The notes: generated by a model from the letters alone, not told the origin. Positions 28,311 through 37,965 are shown, counted from the stretch's first letter. The stretch is 64,000 bases of DNA from Deinococcus hopiensis KR-140 (GCA_943327755.2 CALPYF020000002.1:1-64000), one strand, 5' to 3'. Program-made: numbers and translations.

Positions 28311-29393
28311 ATGCGAGACAGTCCGTGGACGTGGATGCCAGGAGAATCCCCTGGCGCCTTTGAACTGAGAGGTGACCTGACCGTGGCGGGCCAGACGGTA
28401 CCGCTGCGCCTGGGCGGCCGGGCCTGGGGTGAACTCAACGCCGCGCGGGACAACGCCGTGCTGGTCTGTCACCACTACACCGGCACCATGCGCGCCGCTG
28501 GCGAGCAGCCCGACGGGACGCCCGGCTGGTGGGACGCCCTGATCGGCCCGGGCCGCGCGCTGGACACCGACCGGTTCTACGTGGCGTGCCTGAACACGCC
28601 CGGAAACGTGCAGGTGCGCGACCCGGAGGTCGTCACGACCGGCCCCGCCACGCTCCACCCGGACGGGCGGCCCTGGGGGGCGCGGTTCCCGGCGTGGACG
28701 ATGGCTGACCTGCACGGGGCGCAGTGCGGGCTGCTGCGCTCTCTGGGGGCGCCGCACTGGCACGCGGTGGTGGGGCCCAGCTTCGGCGGGATGCAGGCCC
28801 TGCAGTGGGCGGCGCGCACCCCGGCGCTGGCGCCGCGCGTGGCGGCGGTCGTGAGCAGCCCGGTCGCGGGGCCGGTGCTGCGCGGCGTGTTCGGGCCGCT
28901 CCTGCACGCGGCGGCGCAGGGCGGCCCGGACGCGGCGCTGCACGAGACGCTGCGCCTGATCACCTTCTTCGGGCTGGGCGCGGACGGCGTGGACCTGCTT
29001 TTCCGGGACACGGACGTGGACGCCTACCTGCGCACCCGCACGGTGACCGCCGACCTGCGGCACGTGCTGGATATCGGCCGGGCCGTGCAGACGCACGATC
29101 TGCTGGAGGTGGCCCCGCTGGACGACCTGTGCCGCCGCTGGCGCGAACAGGGCACGCGGCTGCTGAGCGTGAACGTGCGCGGCGACCAGTTCTTCCCCGC
29201 CGCCGAGATGCGCGATTTCGCCGCGCAGACGCAGGCGGCGGGCGTGGCACACACCCACCTGGAATTCGACTCGCCGCGCGGGCACCTGGGCGGCTTGGCC
29301 GATACCGCCGCCTTCGAAGACGCCCTGCGGGAGCTGCTGGGCACGGCGCCGCTGCCACCCGCCCTGGACGCGACGGAGGTCAGACATGTCTGA
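28311..29393 (+). CDS. MetX-like alpha/beta-hydrolase acyltransferase
   Basis: A 360-residue alpha/beta-hydrolase-fold protein similar to homoserine O-acetyltransferase (MetX). The nucleophile is Ser near 157 in GPSFGGMQALQWA; the acid lies in VNVRGDQFFPAAEM and the His in SPRGHLGGL. The front region CHHYTGTM replaces the CHALTG motif of MetX, and VYVRxR-type substrate loops are not obvious, so it may be a MetX paralogue with another acyl acceptor. TAGCCT lies 8 bases before the ATG. It overlaps the next gene by 8 bases and is divergent from livK. Confidence 0.75.
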   Translation: MRDSPWTWMPGESPGAFELRGDLTVAGQTVPLRLGGRAWGELNAARDNAVLVCHHYTGTMRAAGEQPDGTPGWWDALIGPGRALDTDRFYVACLNTPGNVQVRDPEVVTTGPATLHPDGRPWGARFPAWTMADLHGAQCGLLRSLGAPHWHAVVGPSFGGMQALQWAARTPALAPRVAAVVSSPVAGPVLRGVFGPLLHAAAQGGPDAALHETLRLITFFGLGADGVDLLFRDTDVDAYLRTRTVTADLRHVLDIGRAVQTHDLLEVAPLDDLCRRWREQGTRLLSVNVRGDQFFPAAEMRDFAAQTQAAGVAHTHLEFDSPRGHLGGLADTAAFEDALRELLGTAPLPPALDATEVRHV

Positions 29394-30117
29394 TGGGGGC
29401 GTGACCCGCACGCTGGTGGCCCTGCACGGTAATTTCGCCTCGTCCCGCTGGTGGGTGGACCTGCTGGCGTACCCGCCCGCCGGGTGGCGGGTGCTCGCCC
29501 CGGACCTGCCGGGTTTCGCGGGCACGCCGCATTCGGGCCCCGTCTCCATTGAAGCTTATGCGGACTGGGTGCAGGAGTGGCTGCGCGCGCAGGGCGTCAC
29601 GCGGCCGGTGCTGCTGGGCCACTCGCTGGGCGGCGCGGTGGCGCTGGAGGTCGCGGCGCGTGACCCGCAGGCCCTCGCGGGGCTGGTGCTGGCCGCCAGT
29701 GCACCCCTGAGCGGGCTGGTCACGCCCGAGGAGCACTACCCGGTGCTGGAGCTGCTGCGCACCACGCCCGCTCTGCTGGAGGCCAGCCTGGGCGCGCTGT
29801 TCCCCTCCGGGCGCCCCGCGAACTTCGTGGACCTGCTGACCGACGGGGCGAACATGGCCGCCACGCACTACAGCGGGAACGCCCGTGCGCTCGCCGGGTG
29901 GCAGGTGGAGGCCGCGCGGCTGGCCGGACTGCCGACCCTGGTGCTGGGCGGCGAACTGGACGCCCTGATCACCCCTGGCCTCGTGCGCGCGCAGGCGGCG
30001 GCGCTGGGCACGGCCGCCACCGTCCTGCCCGGGCGCGGGCACGGCTTCCCGCAGGAGGACCCGGCGGCCTTCCGCGCGCTGCTGGAGGGATTCCTGGACA
30101 CCCTCCCCGCGTCCTAA
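29386..30117 (+). CDS. Alpha/beta-fold hydrolase
   Basis: A 243-residue hydrolase: oxyanion loop LVALHGNFAS, nucleophile elbow GHSLGG, acid LGGELDALITP and His in LPGRGHGFPQEDP. The layout matches small esterases and BioH/MenH-type enzymes; substrate unknown. Its ATG lies inside the end of the MetX-like gene, so the two are coupled. Its TAA is part of the inverted-repeat operator upstream of scoA, so read-through from this operon into scoA is possible. Confidence 0.8.
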   Translation: MSDGGVTRTLVALHGNFASSRWWVDLLAYPPAGWRVLAPDLPGFAGTPHSGPVSIEAYADWVQEWLRAQGVTRPVLLGHSLGGAVALEVAARDPQALAGLVLAASAPLSGLVTPEEHYPVLELLRTTPALLEASLGALFPSGRPANFVDLLTDGANMAATHYSGNARALAGWQVEAARLAGLPTLVLGGELDALITPGLVRAQAAALGTAATVLPGRGHGFPQEDPAAFRALLEGFLDTLPAS

Positions 30118-30129
30118 CGACCGTTCGTT
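30114..30129. promoter_or_regulatory. TetR-type operator upstream of scoA
   Basis: CTAACGACCGTTCGTT fits the pattern CNAACGNNCGTTNG. I recall this pattern as one reported for a Thermus TetR-family regulator of acid degradation (PaaR type); not checked. It sits directly before the -10 box TACACT (30131-30136). Confidence 0.5.
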
Positions 30130-30130
30130 C

Positions 30131-30136
30131 TACACT
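30131..30136 (+). promoter_or_regulatory. -10 box of scoA
   Basis: TACACT, nine bases before the ATG at 30146. The operator above covers the -10 to -35 spacer, so a bound repressor would block the polymerase. Confidence 0.5.
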
Positions 30137-30145
30137 GGAGCCAAC

Positions 30146-30844
30146 ATGAACAAGGTGTACCCCGACGCCCACGCGGCGCTTGCAGACATCGTGGCCGACG
30201 GCCAGACCATCGCCGTAGGGGGCTTCGGCCTGTGCGGCATTCCCGAACAGCTCATCCTCGCCCTGCGCGACAGCGGCGCCACCAACCTGACCGCCGTCAG
30301 CAACAACGCCGGCGTGGACGGCTGGGGCCTGGGGCTGCTGCTCCAGACCCGCCAGATCCGCAAGATGATCAGCTCCTACGTCGGCGAGAACAAGGAATTC
30401 GAACGCCAGTACCTCGCCGGGGAACTCGAACTGGAATTCACGCCGCAGGGCACCCTGGCCGAACGCATGCGCGCCGGAGGCGCGGGCATCCCCGGCTTCT
30501 ACACGAAGACCGGCGTGGGCACCACCGTCGCCGAGGGCAAGGAACACAAGGATTTCGACGGCCAGACGTTCATCCTGGAACGCGGCATCGTGGCCGACGT
30601 GGCCCTCGTGAAGGCCTGGAAGGCGGACCGCGCCGGGAACCTCGTGTACCGCAAGACCGCCCGCAACTTCAACCCGATGGCCGCCACCTGCGGCCGGGTC
30701 ACGGTCGCGGAGGTCGAGGAGATCGTCGAGATCGGTCAGATCGACCCGGACGACGTGGACACCCCCGGCATCTTCGTGCAGCGCGTCGTGCTCAACGCGG
30801 CGCCCGAGAAGCGCATCGAGCAGCGCACCGTCCGCGCCGGGTAA
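30146..30844 (+). CDS. scoA: 3-oxoacid CoA-transferase subunit A
   Basis: A 232-residue family I CoA-transferase alpha subunit. GGFGLCGIPE at residues 25-34 is the conserved CoA-transferase motif, followed by SNNAGVDGWGLGLLL, SSYVGENKEFERQYL and GIPGFYTKTGVGT. With ScoB it moves CoA from succinyl-CoA to acetoacetate, feeding ketone bodies into acetyl-CoA. Unusually, subunit B is not adjacent: it starts 5 kb downstream, after four NAD-salvage genes. Expression is probably controlled by the inverted-repeat operator just upstream. Confidence 0.93.
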   Translation: MNKVYPDAHAALADIVADGQTIAVGGFGLCGIPEQLILALRDSGATNLTAVSNNAGVDGWGLGLLLQTRQIRKMISSYVGENKEFERQYLAGELELEFTPQGTLAERMRAGGAGIPGFYTKTGVGTTVAEGKEHKDFDGQTFILERGIVADVALVKAWKADRAGNLVYRKTARNFNPMAATCGRVTVAEVEEIVEIGQIDPDDVDTPGIFVQRVVLNAAPEKRIEQRTVRAG

Positions 30845-30857
30845 GTCCGGCCGCCTG

Positions 30858-30894
30858 GGAGGTCACGCGGGGTGGACGTTCCCGCGTGACCTCC
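30858..30894. terminator. Bidirectional terminator between scoA and nadE
   Basis: Perfect 14-bp arms GGAGGTCACGCGGG (30858-30871) and CCCGCGTGACCTCC (30881-30894), 9-base loop, between convergent stops. Confidence 0.65.
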
Positions 30895-30901
30895 GGTCCG
30901 T

Positions 30902-31741
30902 CTACGCCTCCTGCCACCACCCGTCGAAGGGCGTGACCGGCACCGCGCGCTTGTGGCGGGTGACGCGGTACAGGCGCTCCAGCTTCCCGGCCACCTCCGG
31001 CGCGACCGGCTTGCCTTCCAGGTAATCGTCGATCTGCGCGTACGTCAGGCCCAGCGCGACCTCGTCCGGCAGGCCGGGGCGGTCGTCTTCCAGATCGGCG
31101 GTGGGGACCTTCTGCCACGTCGCGCGGGGCGCGCCCAGGAACTCCAGCAGCTGCGCGCCCTGGCGTTTGCTCAGGCCGGTCAGGGGGGTCAGGTCCACGC
31201 CGCCGTCCCCGTACTTCGTGAAGAAGCCCGTGATGGCCTCCGCGGCGTGGTCGGTGCCCACCACGAGCAGGTTCAGCTGCCCGGCCAGCGCGTACTGCGC
31301 GACCATCCGCTCGCGGGCCTTGATGTTCCCCCGCACGAAGTCGCGCAGTTCGCCGCCTGCACCCACCTCTGCCAGCGCGGCGGAGGCGGCGCCCGAGGCG
31401 GCGTCCACGGCGCCCTTCACGTTCACCGTCACGCTCTGATCGGGTCGGATGAACGCCAGGGCGCGCTGCGCGTCCGCCTCGTCGGCCTGCACGCCGTACG
31501 GCAGGCGCACCGCCACGAAGGTCGCCTCGGTCCCGTCGGCGCGCAGGCGCTCGGCGGCCAGCTGGCACAGCCGCCCCGCCAGGGTGCTGTCCTGCCCGCC
31601 GCTGATGCCCAGCACGAAGCCCCGCGTGCCCGACGCCCGCAGGTACGCGCCCAGGAACGCCACGCGCCGCTCGACTTCCGCCGCCGGGTCGATCTCGGCC
31701 TGGACGGCCAGTTCACGCCGGATGATCTGCTGCATGCTCAT
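30902..31741 (-). CDS. nadE: NAD synthetase, ammonia-dependent
   Basis: A 279-residue N-type ATP pyrophosphatase: SGGQDST at 47-53 binds ATP; GNIKARERMVAQYALAGQ, GTDHAAEAITGFFTKYGDGG and LTPLTGLSKRQGAQLL are NadE signatures. It converts deamido-NAD to NAD using ammonia; no glutaminase domain is present. AATACT lies 7 bases before the ATG, a leaderless start. It is divergent from the transporter-pncB-NMNAT genes, so the region holds a full nicotinate-to-NAD route. Confidence 0.95.
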   Translation of the reverse strand: MSMQQIIRRELAVQAEIDPAAEVERRVAFLGAYLRASGTRGFVLGISGGQDSTLAGRLCQLAAERLRADGTEATFVAVRLPYGVQADEADAQRALAFIRPDQSVTVNVKGAVDAASGAASAALAEVGAGGELRDFVRGNIKARERMVAQYALAGQLNLLVVGTDHAAEAITGFFTKYGDGGVDLTPLTGLSKRQGAQLLEFLGAPRATWQKVPTADLEDDRPGLPDEVALGLTYAQIDDYLEGKPVAPEVAGKLERLYRVTRHKRAVPVTPFDGWWQEA

Positions 31742-31809
31742 GCCGCGCAGTATTCCACCTGCGCGCAGGTGGCGCCCGGGCGCAGGCCGGAACGCTCTAC
31801 ACTGAACGG

Positions 31810-33213
31810 GTGACCGAGCGGCCCACGCGACTGCAACTCCCGGACGACGTGCCTGCCGCGCCCCTGCCCGGCACGCTCACCGTGGACGCGGTCATCGAGC
31901 ACCTGGGCGTGGGGCCGTTCCAGATCCGGCTGCTGCTCATCTGCGGCCTGACCTTTGCCGCCGACGCCATGGAGGTCCTGCTGATGGGCTTCGCGCTGCC
32001 CGGCGTGAACGCCTCCTTCGGCCTGCCGCCCGGCGCGCTGGGCGCCACCATGCTTCTCTCGGCGACGTTCGCGGGCATGCTGCTGGGCGCGCCCTTCTGG
32101 GGCCGGCAGGCCGACGTGTACGGCCGCCGCCCGGTGTTCCTGTTCACCGTGCTGGCCGGCGTGATCTTCGGCCTGGTCGGCGCGATGGCCCCGAACATCT
32201 GGGTGTTGGTGCTCGCGCGGGTACTGGCGGGCTTCGCGATCGGCGGGACCATGGCCGTCGACTACGCCCTGATGGCCGAGTTCGTCCCCCGGCGCGTGCG
32301 GGGCCGCTTCCTGGTCCTCACCGAGGGCTTCTGGGCGATCGGGACGCTGCTGATCGGCGCGCTGGCGTACTTGATCGGGCAGCTGCTGCCCCCGCAGGAG
32401 GGCTGGCGGATCATGGTGCTCGTCGCGGCGCTGCCCGGCGTGGTCGGCCTGCTCGTGCGGACCGGCGTGCCGGACTCGCCGCGCTGGCTGGTCTCCCGCG
32501 GCCGCCTGGACGAGGCGCAGCGGGCCCTGACCCGCGTGGCGCAGCTCAATGGCCGCACGCTGCCCGCAGGCACGCTGGCCGCCCCGCGCCGCGTGCCGGG
32601 CCGTCCGGCCCGCTGGGCGGCGCTGCTGTCCCCGCAGCTGCGTGACCGGACGCTGCTGCTGGCATTGGCGTGGTTCGGCATGAGCCTGGGCTACTACGGG
32701 ATCTTCTCGTGGCTGCCCACGTACCTGCGCACGCAGGGCGTCGACCTGCCCGAGGCGTACCGCGTGACCATGATCCTGGCCCTGGCGCAGATTCCCGGGT
32801 ACCTGCTGTCCAGCCTGCTCATCGAGTGGGTGGGTCGCCGCGCGACCCTGGTGGGCTTCATGCTGGCCAGCGCCGCCGGCGCGTACCTGTTCATGCTGTC
32901 GAGCAGTCCCGTCTGGACGCTGATCGCCTCCGGCCTGCTGGCCTTCTCGCTGCTGGGCACCTGGGGCGCGCTGTACGCCTTCGCCGCCGAGGTGTTCCCC
33001 ACCACCCTGCGCGCCACCGGCATGGGCACGGTCAGCGCCGCCGCGCGGCTGGGCAGCCTGATCTCCCCGGTGGCGGGTGGGCTGCTGCTCAGCGGGAATC
33101 TGACGCTGGCCCTGACGGTGTTCGCCGCGTCGTTCATCCTCTCGGCCGGGTGCGTGTGGGCGACCGGCCTGGAACCACGCGGGCAGGCGGTCCCGGAAGG
33201 AGAACACGGATGA
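31810..33213 (+). CDS. MFS transporter, probable niacin uptake (NiaP-like)
   Basis: A 467-residue transporter with about 12 membrane segments. It belongs to the sugar/SV2-like branch: the start FQIRLLLICGLTFAADAMEV, the loop GRQADVYGRRPVF, RVLAGFAIGGTMAVDYALMA with EFVPRRVRGRF, and the second-half GRRATLVGFMLASA and FAAEVFPTTLRATGMG. This branch includes NiaP niacin transporters. The stop overlaps the pncB ATG, which makes nicotinate the likely substrate; specificity is inference from context. The GTG start follows TACACT by 6 bases. Confidence 0.8.
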   Translation: MTERPTRLQLPDDVPAAPLPGTLTVDAVIEHLGVGPFQIRLLLICGLTFAADAMEVLLMGFALPGVNASFGLPPGALGATMLLSATFAGMLLGAPFWGRQADVYGRRPVFLFTVLAGVIFGLVGAMAPNIWVLVLARVLAGFAIGGTMAVDYALMAEFVPRRVRGRFLVLTEGFWAIGTLLIGALAYLIGQLLPPQEGWRIMVLVAALPGVVGLLVRTGVPDSPRWLVSRGRLDEAQRALTRVAQLNGRTLPAGTLAAPRRVPGRPARWAALLSPQLRDRTLLLALAWFGMSLGYYGIFSWLPTYLRTQGVDLPEAYRVTMILALAQIPGYLLSSLLIEWVGRRATLVGFMLASAAGAYLFMLSSSPVWTLIASGLLAFSLLGTWGALYAFAAEVFPTTLRATGMGTVSAAARLGSLISPVAGGLLLSGNLTLALTVFAASFILSAGCVWATGLEPRGQAVPEGEHG

Positions 33214-34670
33214 ATGACACCTCCCCGCTCGGCTCGGCGCTGTTCACGGACCTGTACCAGCTGACCATGATGCAGGGCTACCACGAGGCCGGCCTGCACA
33301 CCCAGACCGCCACCTTCGACCTGTACTTCCGCCGCTCGCCGTTCCAGGGCGGGTACGCGGTGTGGGCCGGTCTGGACCCCGCCCTGAGTGCGCTTGAGGG
33401 CCTGCGCTTCACGGACCGGGACCTCGCGTACCTGGAGGGCACCGGGCTGTTCCGCCCGGCCTTCCTGAGCGCCCTGCGCGGCTGGCGCTTCAGCGGTCAG
33501 GTCACGGCCTTCCCGGAGGGCCGCGTGGTCTTCCCGCACGAACCGCTGCTGACCGTGCGCGGCCCGCTGTGGGAGGCGCAGCTCATCGAGACGGCTCTGC
33601 TGAACGTCCTGAACTTCCAGACCCTGATCGCCACGAAGGCCGCGCGGCTGGTCTACGCTGCGCAGGCCAGCCCGCACGGGGGCGAGGTCGTGGAGTTCGG
33701 CGCGCGCCGCGCGCAGGGCCCGGACGGCGCGCTGGGCGCCACGCGCGCCGCCGTGATCGGCGGGGCGACCGGCACGAGCAACGTCGAGGCCGCCGCCCGC
33801 TACGGCCTGCGCGCCACCGGCACGCACGCGCACGCCTGGGTCGAGGCGTTCCCCACCGAACTGGACGCCTTCCGCGCCTACGCCGCGCTGTACCCGGACG
33901 CCACCACGCTGCTGCTGGACACCTTCGACACGCTGCGCAGCGGCCTCCCGAACGCCCTGACCGTCGCGCGGGAATTGCGCGCCGCCGGGCACGAGCTGCG
34001 CGGCGTGCGGCTGGACAGCGGGGACCTCGCGTACCTGTCCGCGCAGGTGCGCGCCGAGCTGGACGGAGCGGGCTTCCCCGACGTGCAGATCGTCGCCAGC
34101 AACGACCTGTCCGAATTCGTGATCGAGAGCGTCATCAAGGGCGGCGGCCGGGTGGACGTGTACGGCGTCGGCACGCAGCTCGCCACGGGCGGCGGCGAGG
34201 GCGGCGGCGCGCTGGGCGGCGTGTTCAAACTGGTCGCGCTGGACGGGCAGGACCGCATGAAACTCACCGGGGACCCCGCCAAGGCCAGCGTGCCCGGCGA
34301 CAAACGCGTCTGGCGCGCCCACACCGGGCAGGGCGGCCTGGTCATGGATGTCATCACAGGGCTGCACGACCCCGCGCCGCAGCCCGGCGAGCGCGTCAGC
34401 GACCCCACCAACCCCCTCGGGTCGCGCCGCGTGCCCGCCGGACTGACCTGGACCGACCCGCGCGTGGTCGTCATGGACGGCGGCGTGCGCCGACAGCCGC
34501 CCGAACCGCTGACCGACATCCAGGCCCGCACCCGCGCGGAGATCGCCGCGCTGCCCGAAGGTACCCGCCGCCTCCTGAACCCGCACCGCTACCACGTCAG
34601 CCTGGGCGCCCCCCTGCAGGCGCGGCGCGACGCGCTGATCGCCAGCCTGCGCGACCGCCACGGGCTGTGA
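33210..34670 (+). CDS. pncB: Nicotinate phosphoribosyltransferase
   Basis: A 486-residue PncB, which joins nicotinate and PRPP to form nicotinate mononucleotide with ATP hydrolysis. Typical segments: ALFTDLYQLTMMQGYHEAG, TFDLYFRRSPFQGGYAVWAG, VVEFGARRAQGPDGAL, GTHAHAWVEAF (with the phosphorylated His region) and GVRLDSGDLAYLS. The ATG overlaps the transporter stop (ATGA) and has AAGGAG upstream. A copy of the dispersed repeat lies between its stop and the next start. Confidence 0.94.
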   Translation: MNDTSPLGSALFTDLYQLTMMQGYHEAGLHTQTATFDLYFRRSPFQGGYAVWAGLDPALSALEGLRFTDRDLAYLEGTGLFRPAFLSALRGWRFSGQVTAFPEGRVVFPHEPLLTVRGPLWEAQLIETALLNVLNFQTLIATKAARLVYAAQASPHGGEVVEFGARRAQGPDGALGATRAAVIGGATGTSNVEAAARYGLRATGTHAHAWVEAFPTELDAFRAYAALYPDATTLLLDTFDTLRSGLPNALTVARELRAAGHELRGVRLDSGDLAYLSAQVRAELDGAGFPDVQIVASNDLSEFVIESVIKGGGRVDVYGVGTQLATGGGEGGGALGGVFKLVALDGQDRMKLTGDPAKASVPGDKRVWRAHTGQGGLVMDVITGLHDPAPQPGERVSDPTNPLGSRRVPAGLTWTDPRVVVMDGGVRRQPPEPLTDIQARTRAEIAALPEGTRRLLNPHRYHVSLGAPLQARRDALIASLRDRHGL

Positions 34671-34671
34671 G

Positions 34672-34803
34672 ACGGATTCCGTCTGTTTCGCCAACAATCC
34701 GGAACGTCACCAGATTGCCGGCTCCACGTCCGGAACCCGCCCCGCTCCCACTCGCATCCGCTCGGATTGCATGGGCTTTGCAGCCCATTCAACCGGAGTT
34801 CGT
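34672..34803 (+). repeat. Dispersed structured repeat, copy 2, between pncB and the NMNAT gene
   Basis: Begins ACGGATTCCGTCTGTTTCG. The stem AATCCGG/CCAGATT (34696-34702, 34710-34716) has a 7-base loop. The 3' hairpin pairs ATGGGCT with AGCCCAT around TTGC. The copy ends one base before the next ATG, so it forms the whole leader. Confidence 0.7.
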
Positions 34804-35736
34804 ATGACCGGCCCGCTGGCCGTGTACGTGGGCCGCTTCCAGCCGCCGCACGCGGGGCACCTGCACACCATGCGCGCGGCCCTGGACCGGCACGGTCGGC
34901 TGCTGGTGCTGCTGGGCAGCGCGAACCTCGCCCGCAGCGCCCGCAACCCGTTCATGCCGCGCGAACGGGCCGGGATGATCCGCGCCGCGCTGCGCGAGTC
35001 GGGAGTCCCGCCGGGCCGCGTGAGCCTGCGGCCCCTCCCGGACGAGTTCGACGCGACCCGCTGGGCGGCGCACGTGCGGCACCTCGCGCGGGCGGAGGCC
35101 GGAGACGACCCCATCCACCTGACCGGCTTCGAGAAGGACGCCAGCAGCAGCTACCTGCACTGGTTTCCCGACTGGACCCTCGACCCCAGCCCGCCCGTGA
35201 TGGCGCAGGACGGCATGCTGAACGCCACGGCGGTACGCCGCGCCCTCCTGGAACGGGGCGAGGTGCCCGCTCACCTGCCCCCGGCGGTCGCCGGATTCCT
35301 GACCCGCTTCCTGAGCACCCGCACCTTCACCCGCCTGCGCGCCGAGTGGGCCGCCCTGGAGGCCGAACGGGCCGCCTGGGACGGCACGCCCCGCCACGAA
35401 CGCCTCGACCTGCACGTCACACCGGAACACCTGTGGCTGGCCCGCCGCCCCGGCCCGGTCGGCGCGGGTCTGTGGACGCTGCCCGCCACGCCCCTGCACC
35501 CCGACAGGCTGCCCGCCGGGGCGATCGTGTTTGCCCACCCGGCCCGCTCGCTGGGCGTGCCGACTGCCGCGCACGTCGTCCTCGCGGACGCGCCGCCTGC
35601 GGGGACCCGCCCGGTGCCCCTCGCGCACGCGCTGGCGCGCCCGAGGCGGTTCTTCGAGGACCACCACGTCATCCTCCGGCGGATGCTGGAGGCCGGGAGC
35701 GGCGCGCCGGACGCGGGAAGCGGAAACTCCACCTGA
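34804..35736 (+). CDS. Nicotinamide-nucleotide adenylyltransferase with degenerate Nudix-like C-terminus
   Basis: A 310-residue protein. The N-terminal ~180 residues are a NadM-type adenylyltransferase: VYVGRFQPPHAGHLHTM (residues 8-24, with the ATP-binding HxGH), LGSANLARSARNPF, HLTGFEKDASSSYLHWFP and LNATAVRRALL (the ISxTxIR equivalent). The ~130-residue C-terminus has the length and start of the Nudix domain fused in NadM-Nudix enzymes (RLDLHVTPEHLWLARRPGPV), but no Nudix box GX5EX7REUXEEXGU is present. It should make NAD or deamido-NAD from the mononucleotide; ADP-ribose hydrolysis is unlikely. Confidence 0.82.
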   Translation: MTGPLAVYVGRFQPPHAGHLHTMRAALDRHGRLLVLLGSANLARSARNPFMPRERAGMIRAALRESGVPPGRVSLRPLPDEFDATRWAAHVRHLARAEAGDDPIHLTGFEKDASSSYLHWFPDWTLDPSPPVMAQDGMLNATAVRRALLERGEVPAHLPPAVAGFLTRFLSTRTFTRLRAEWAALEAERAAWDGTPRHERLDLHVTPEHLWLARRPGPVGAGLWTLPATPLHPDRLPAGAIVFAHPARSLGVPTAAHVVLADAPPAGTRPVPLAHALARPRRFFEDHHVILRRMLEAGSGAPDAGSGNST

Positions 35737-35876
35737 AACGGGCCTGTGACGGGCGCCGGGCATGATACGGGTGTCCATTCCAGCGGGCCCGGCGGCTTGA
35801 CACCCCGGCAACCCGCGCCGCAAGCTGCCCCTGACTTTCACAATCCCACCCCCCACTGACTTCAAGGAGGTCACCC

Positions 35877-36506
<630 letters not shown>

Positions 36507-36518
36507 CCCGTTCAGGCG

Positions 36519-36547
36519 ACCGGCCCTGGTGTCACGCCGGGGCCGGT
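36519..36547. terminator. Terminator between scoB and the P450 gene
   Basis: ACCGGCCC (36519-36526) and GGGCCGGT (36540-36547), followed by TGTCGTT; lies between convergent stops. Confidence 0.55.
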
Positions 36548-36553
36548 TGTCGT

Positions 36554-37900
36554 TCAGCGGTGGAACACGGCGGTCACCGGGCCGTCCGGGCGCAGGGTCA
36601 CGCCCGCGTTCAGGCCGGTGGGGCCGCCGTCCGGGACGGTCACGCGCACGTCCCGCAGCAGCAGCGCGGCGATCAGCCCCGCCTCCATCAGCGCGAGGTT
36701 GTTCCCGATGCACATGCGCGGCCCCAGGCCGAACGGCATGAACGCGTCCGGGGTGCGTTCGCCGCGCAGCCAGCGGTCCGGCACGAAGGCGTTGGGATCT
36801 GGCCAGTACACCGCGTGCCGCTGCAGCAGGTAGATGCACACCGACACCGCCGCGCCTTCCGGCAGGTCGAAGCCCGCCACGCGGACCGGGGCGGTCGCCT
36901 GCCGGGGCACCAGCCACGCGGGTGGGTACAGCCGCAGCGTCTCCTGGATGCAGGCGTGCAGCAGCGGCAGGCGCGGGAGGTCGGCTGCGGTGGGGTCGCG
37001 GTCCCCCAGCACCCCGCGCAGTTCGGCCCGTACGCGGCCCTGCACGTCGGGGTGGCGGGCGAGCAGCAGCAGCAGGAACGTCAGGGTGTTCGCGGTCGTC
37101 TCGTGCCCGGCCAGGAACAGCGTCATGACCTCGTCGCGCAGTTCGCGGTCACTCAGGCCGCCGCCCTCCTCGTCGCGGGCGGCCAGCAGCAGCCCCAGCA
37201 GGTCGTTCCCCAGAGTGCCGGCCTCCTGCTCGGCCCGCCGCGCGGCGATGATGCGCGCCACGATGGCGTCCAGCGCCCGGCTGGCGGCCGCCGAGCGTTG
37301 CCCGGCCGGGGTGGGCAGCCAGCGCGGCAGGTCCACCACCGAGCGCACGCGACTGGCCGTGTGGTCCAGCAGGGGCGGCAGTTCGGCCTCCACCACGGCC
37401 AGTTCCCCGTCGGTCAGGCCGGTGCCGAACAGCACCGACGCCACGGCGCGCAGCGTGACGCGCAGCATCTCGCCGCCCACCTCCAGCCCCTCGCCGGAGT
37501 CGGCGGCCTTCAGCAGGGCCGCGTGGGTGGGCCGGGTCGCCTGCACGATGTCGTCCGCCATGCCGCTCAGCGCCGCGCGGTGAAAGGAGGGCTGCATCAG
37601 GCGGCGGTGGGTGCGCCACGTCTGCCCCTCGGCGGTCAGGAGGCCCGTGCCCAGGAAGTCCTGCATCTTCTGGATGCCGCGCCCCTTGCGAAACCGCGCG
37701 GCCTGCGTGACGAGCACCTCGCGCGCCGCGTCCGGGTGCGTGACCATCAGCACCTCGCGCGGGCCGATCCGCACGCGGAAGGCGTCCCCGTACGCGGCGC
37801 GCAGGTGGCGCAGGTACCCCAGCGGGTCGCGGCGCAGGTCCAGCGCGGAGCGCAGCGGCGAGATGCGGGGGCCGGGCGGCAAGGGAGAGGAAGCAGTCAC
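36554..37900 (-). CDS. Cytochrome P450 (class resembling CYP102/CYP287 types)
   Basis: A 448-residue P450 without a reductase domain. The N-terminus LPPGPRISPLRSALDLRRDP lacks a membrane anchor. I-helix LFLAGHETTANTL, ExxR in QETLRLYPP, PERF-like FVPDRWL and the heme loop FMPFGLGPRMCIGNN with Cys near 397. This AGHET plus FGxGPRxCIG style is shared with fatty-acid and carotenoid hydroxylases; a Deinococcus P450 is known to hydroxylate the carotenoid deinoxanthin, but I cannot tell whether this is that enzyme. The GTG at 37900 has GGAGG upstream. Redox partner not encoded nearby. Confidence 0.88.
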   Translation of the reverse strand: MTASSPLPPGPRISPLRSALDLRRDPLGYLRHLRAAYGDAFRVRIGPREVLMVTHPDAAREVLVTQAARFRKGRGIQKMQDFLGTGLLTAEGQTWRTHRRLMQPSFHRAALSGMADDIVQATRPTHAALLKAADSGEGLEVGGEMLRVTLRAVASVLFGTGLTDGELAVVEAELPPLLDHTASRVRSVVDLPRWLPTPAGQRSAAASRALDAIVARIIAARRAEQEAGTLGNDLLGLLLAARDEEGGGLSDRELRDEVMTLFLAGHETTANTLTFLLLLLARHPDVQGRVRAELRGVLGDRDPTAADLPRLPLLHACIQETLRLYPPAWLVPRQATAPVRVAGFDLPEGAAVSVCIYLLQRHAVYWPDPNAFVPDRWLRGERTPDAFMPFGLGPRMCIGNNLALMEAGLIAALLLRDVRVTVPDGGPTGLNAGVTLRPDGPVTAVFHR

Positions 37901-37965
37901 GGTGACCTCCAGTCTGACACCCGGTCGGCGGTGCGGGTGGGCGTCTCCCACCTCCCCCCTGGGGG

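Noticed and set aside
30792..31568. 258-codon minus-strand frame over nadE
   Set aside because: Out-of-frame shadow of nadE, almost only Arg/Gly/Ala.
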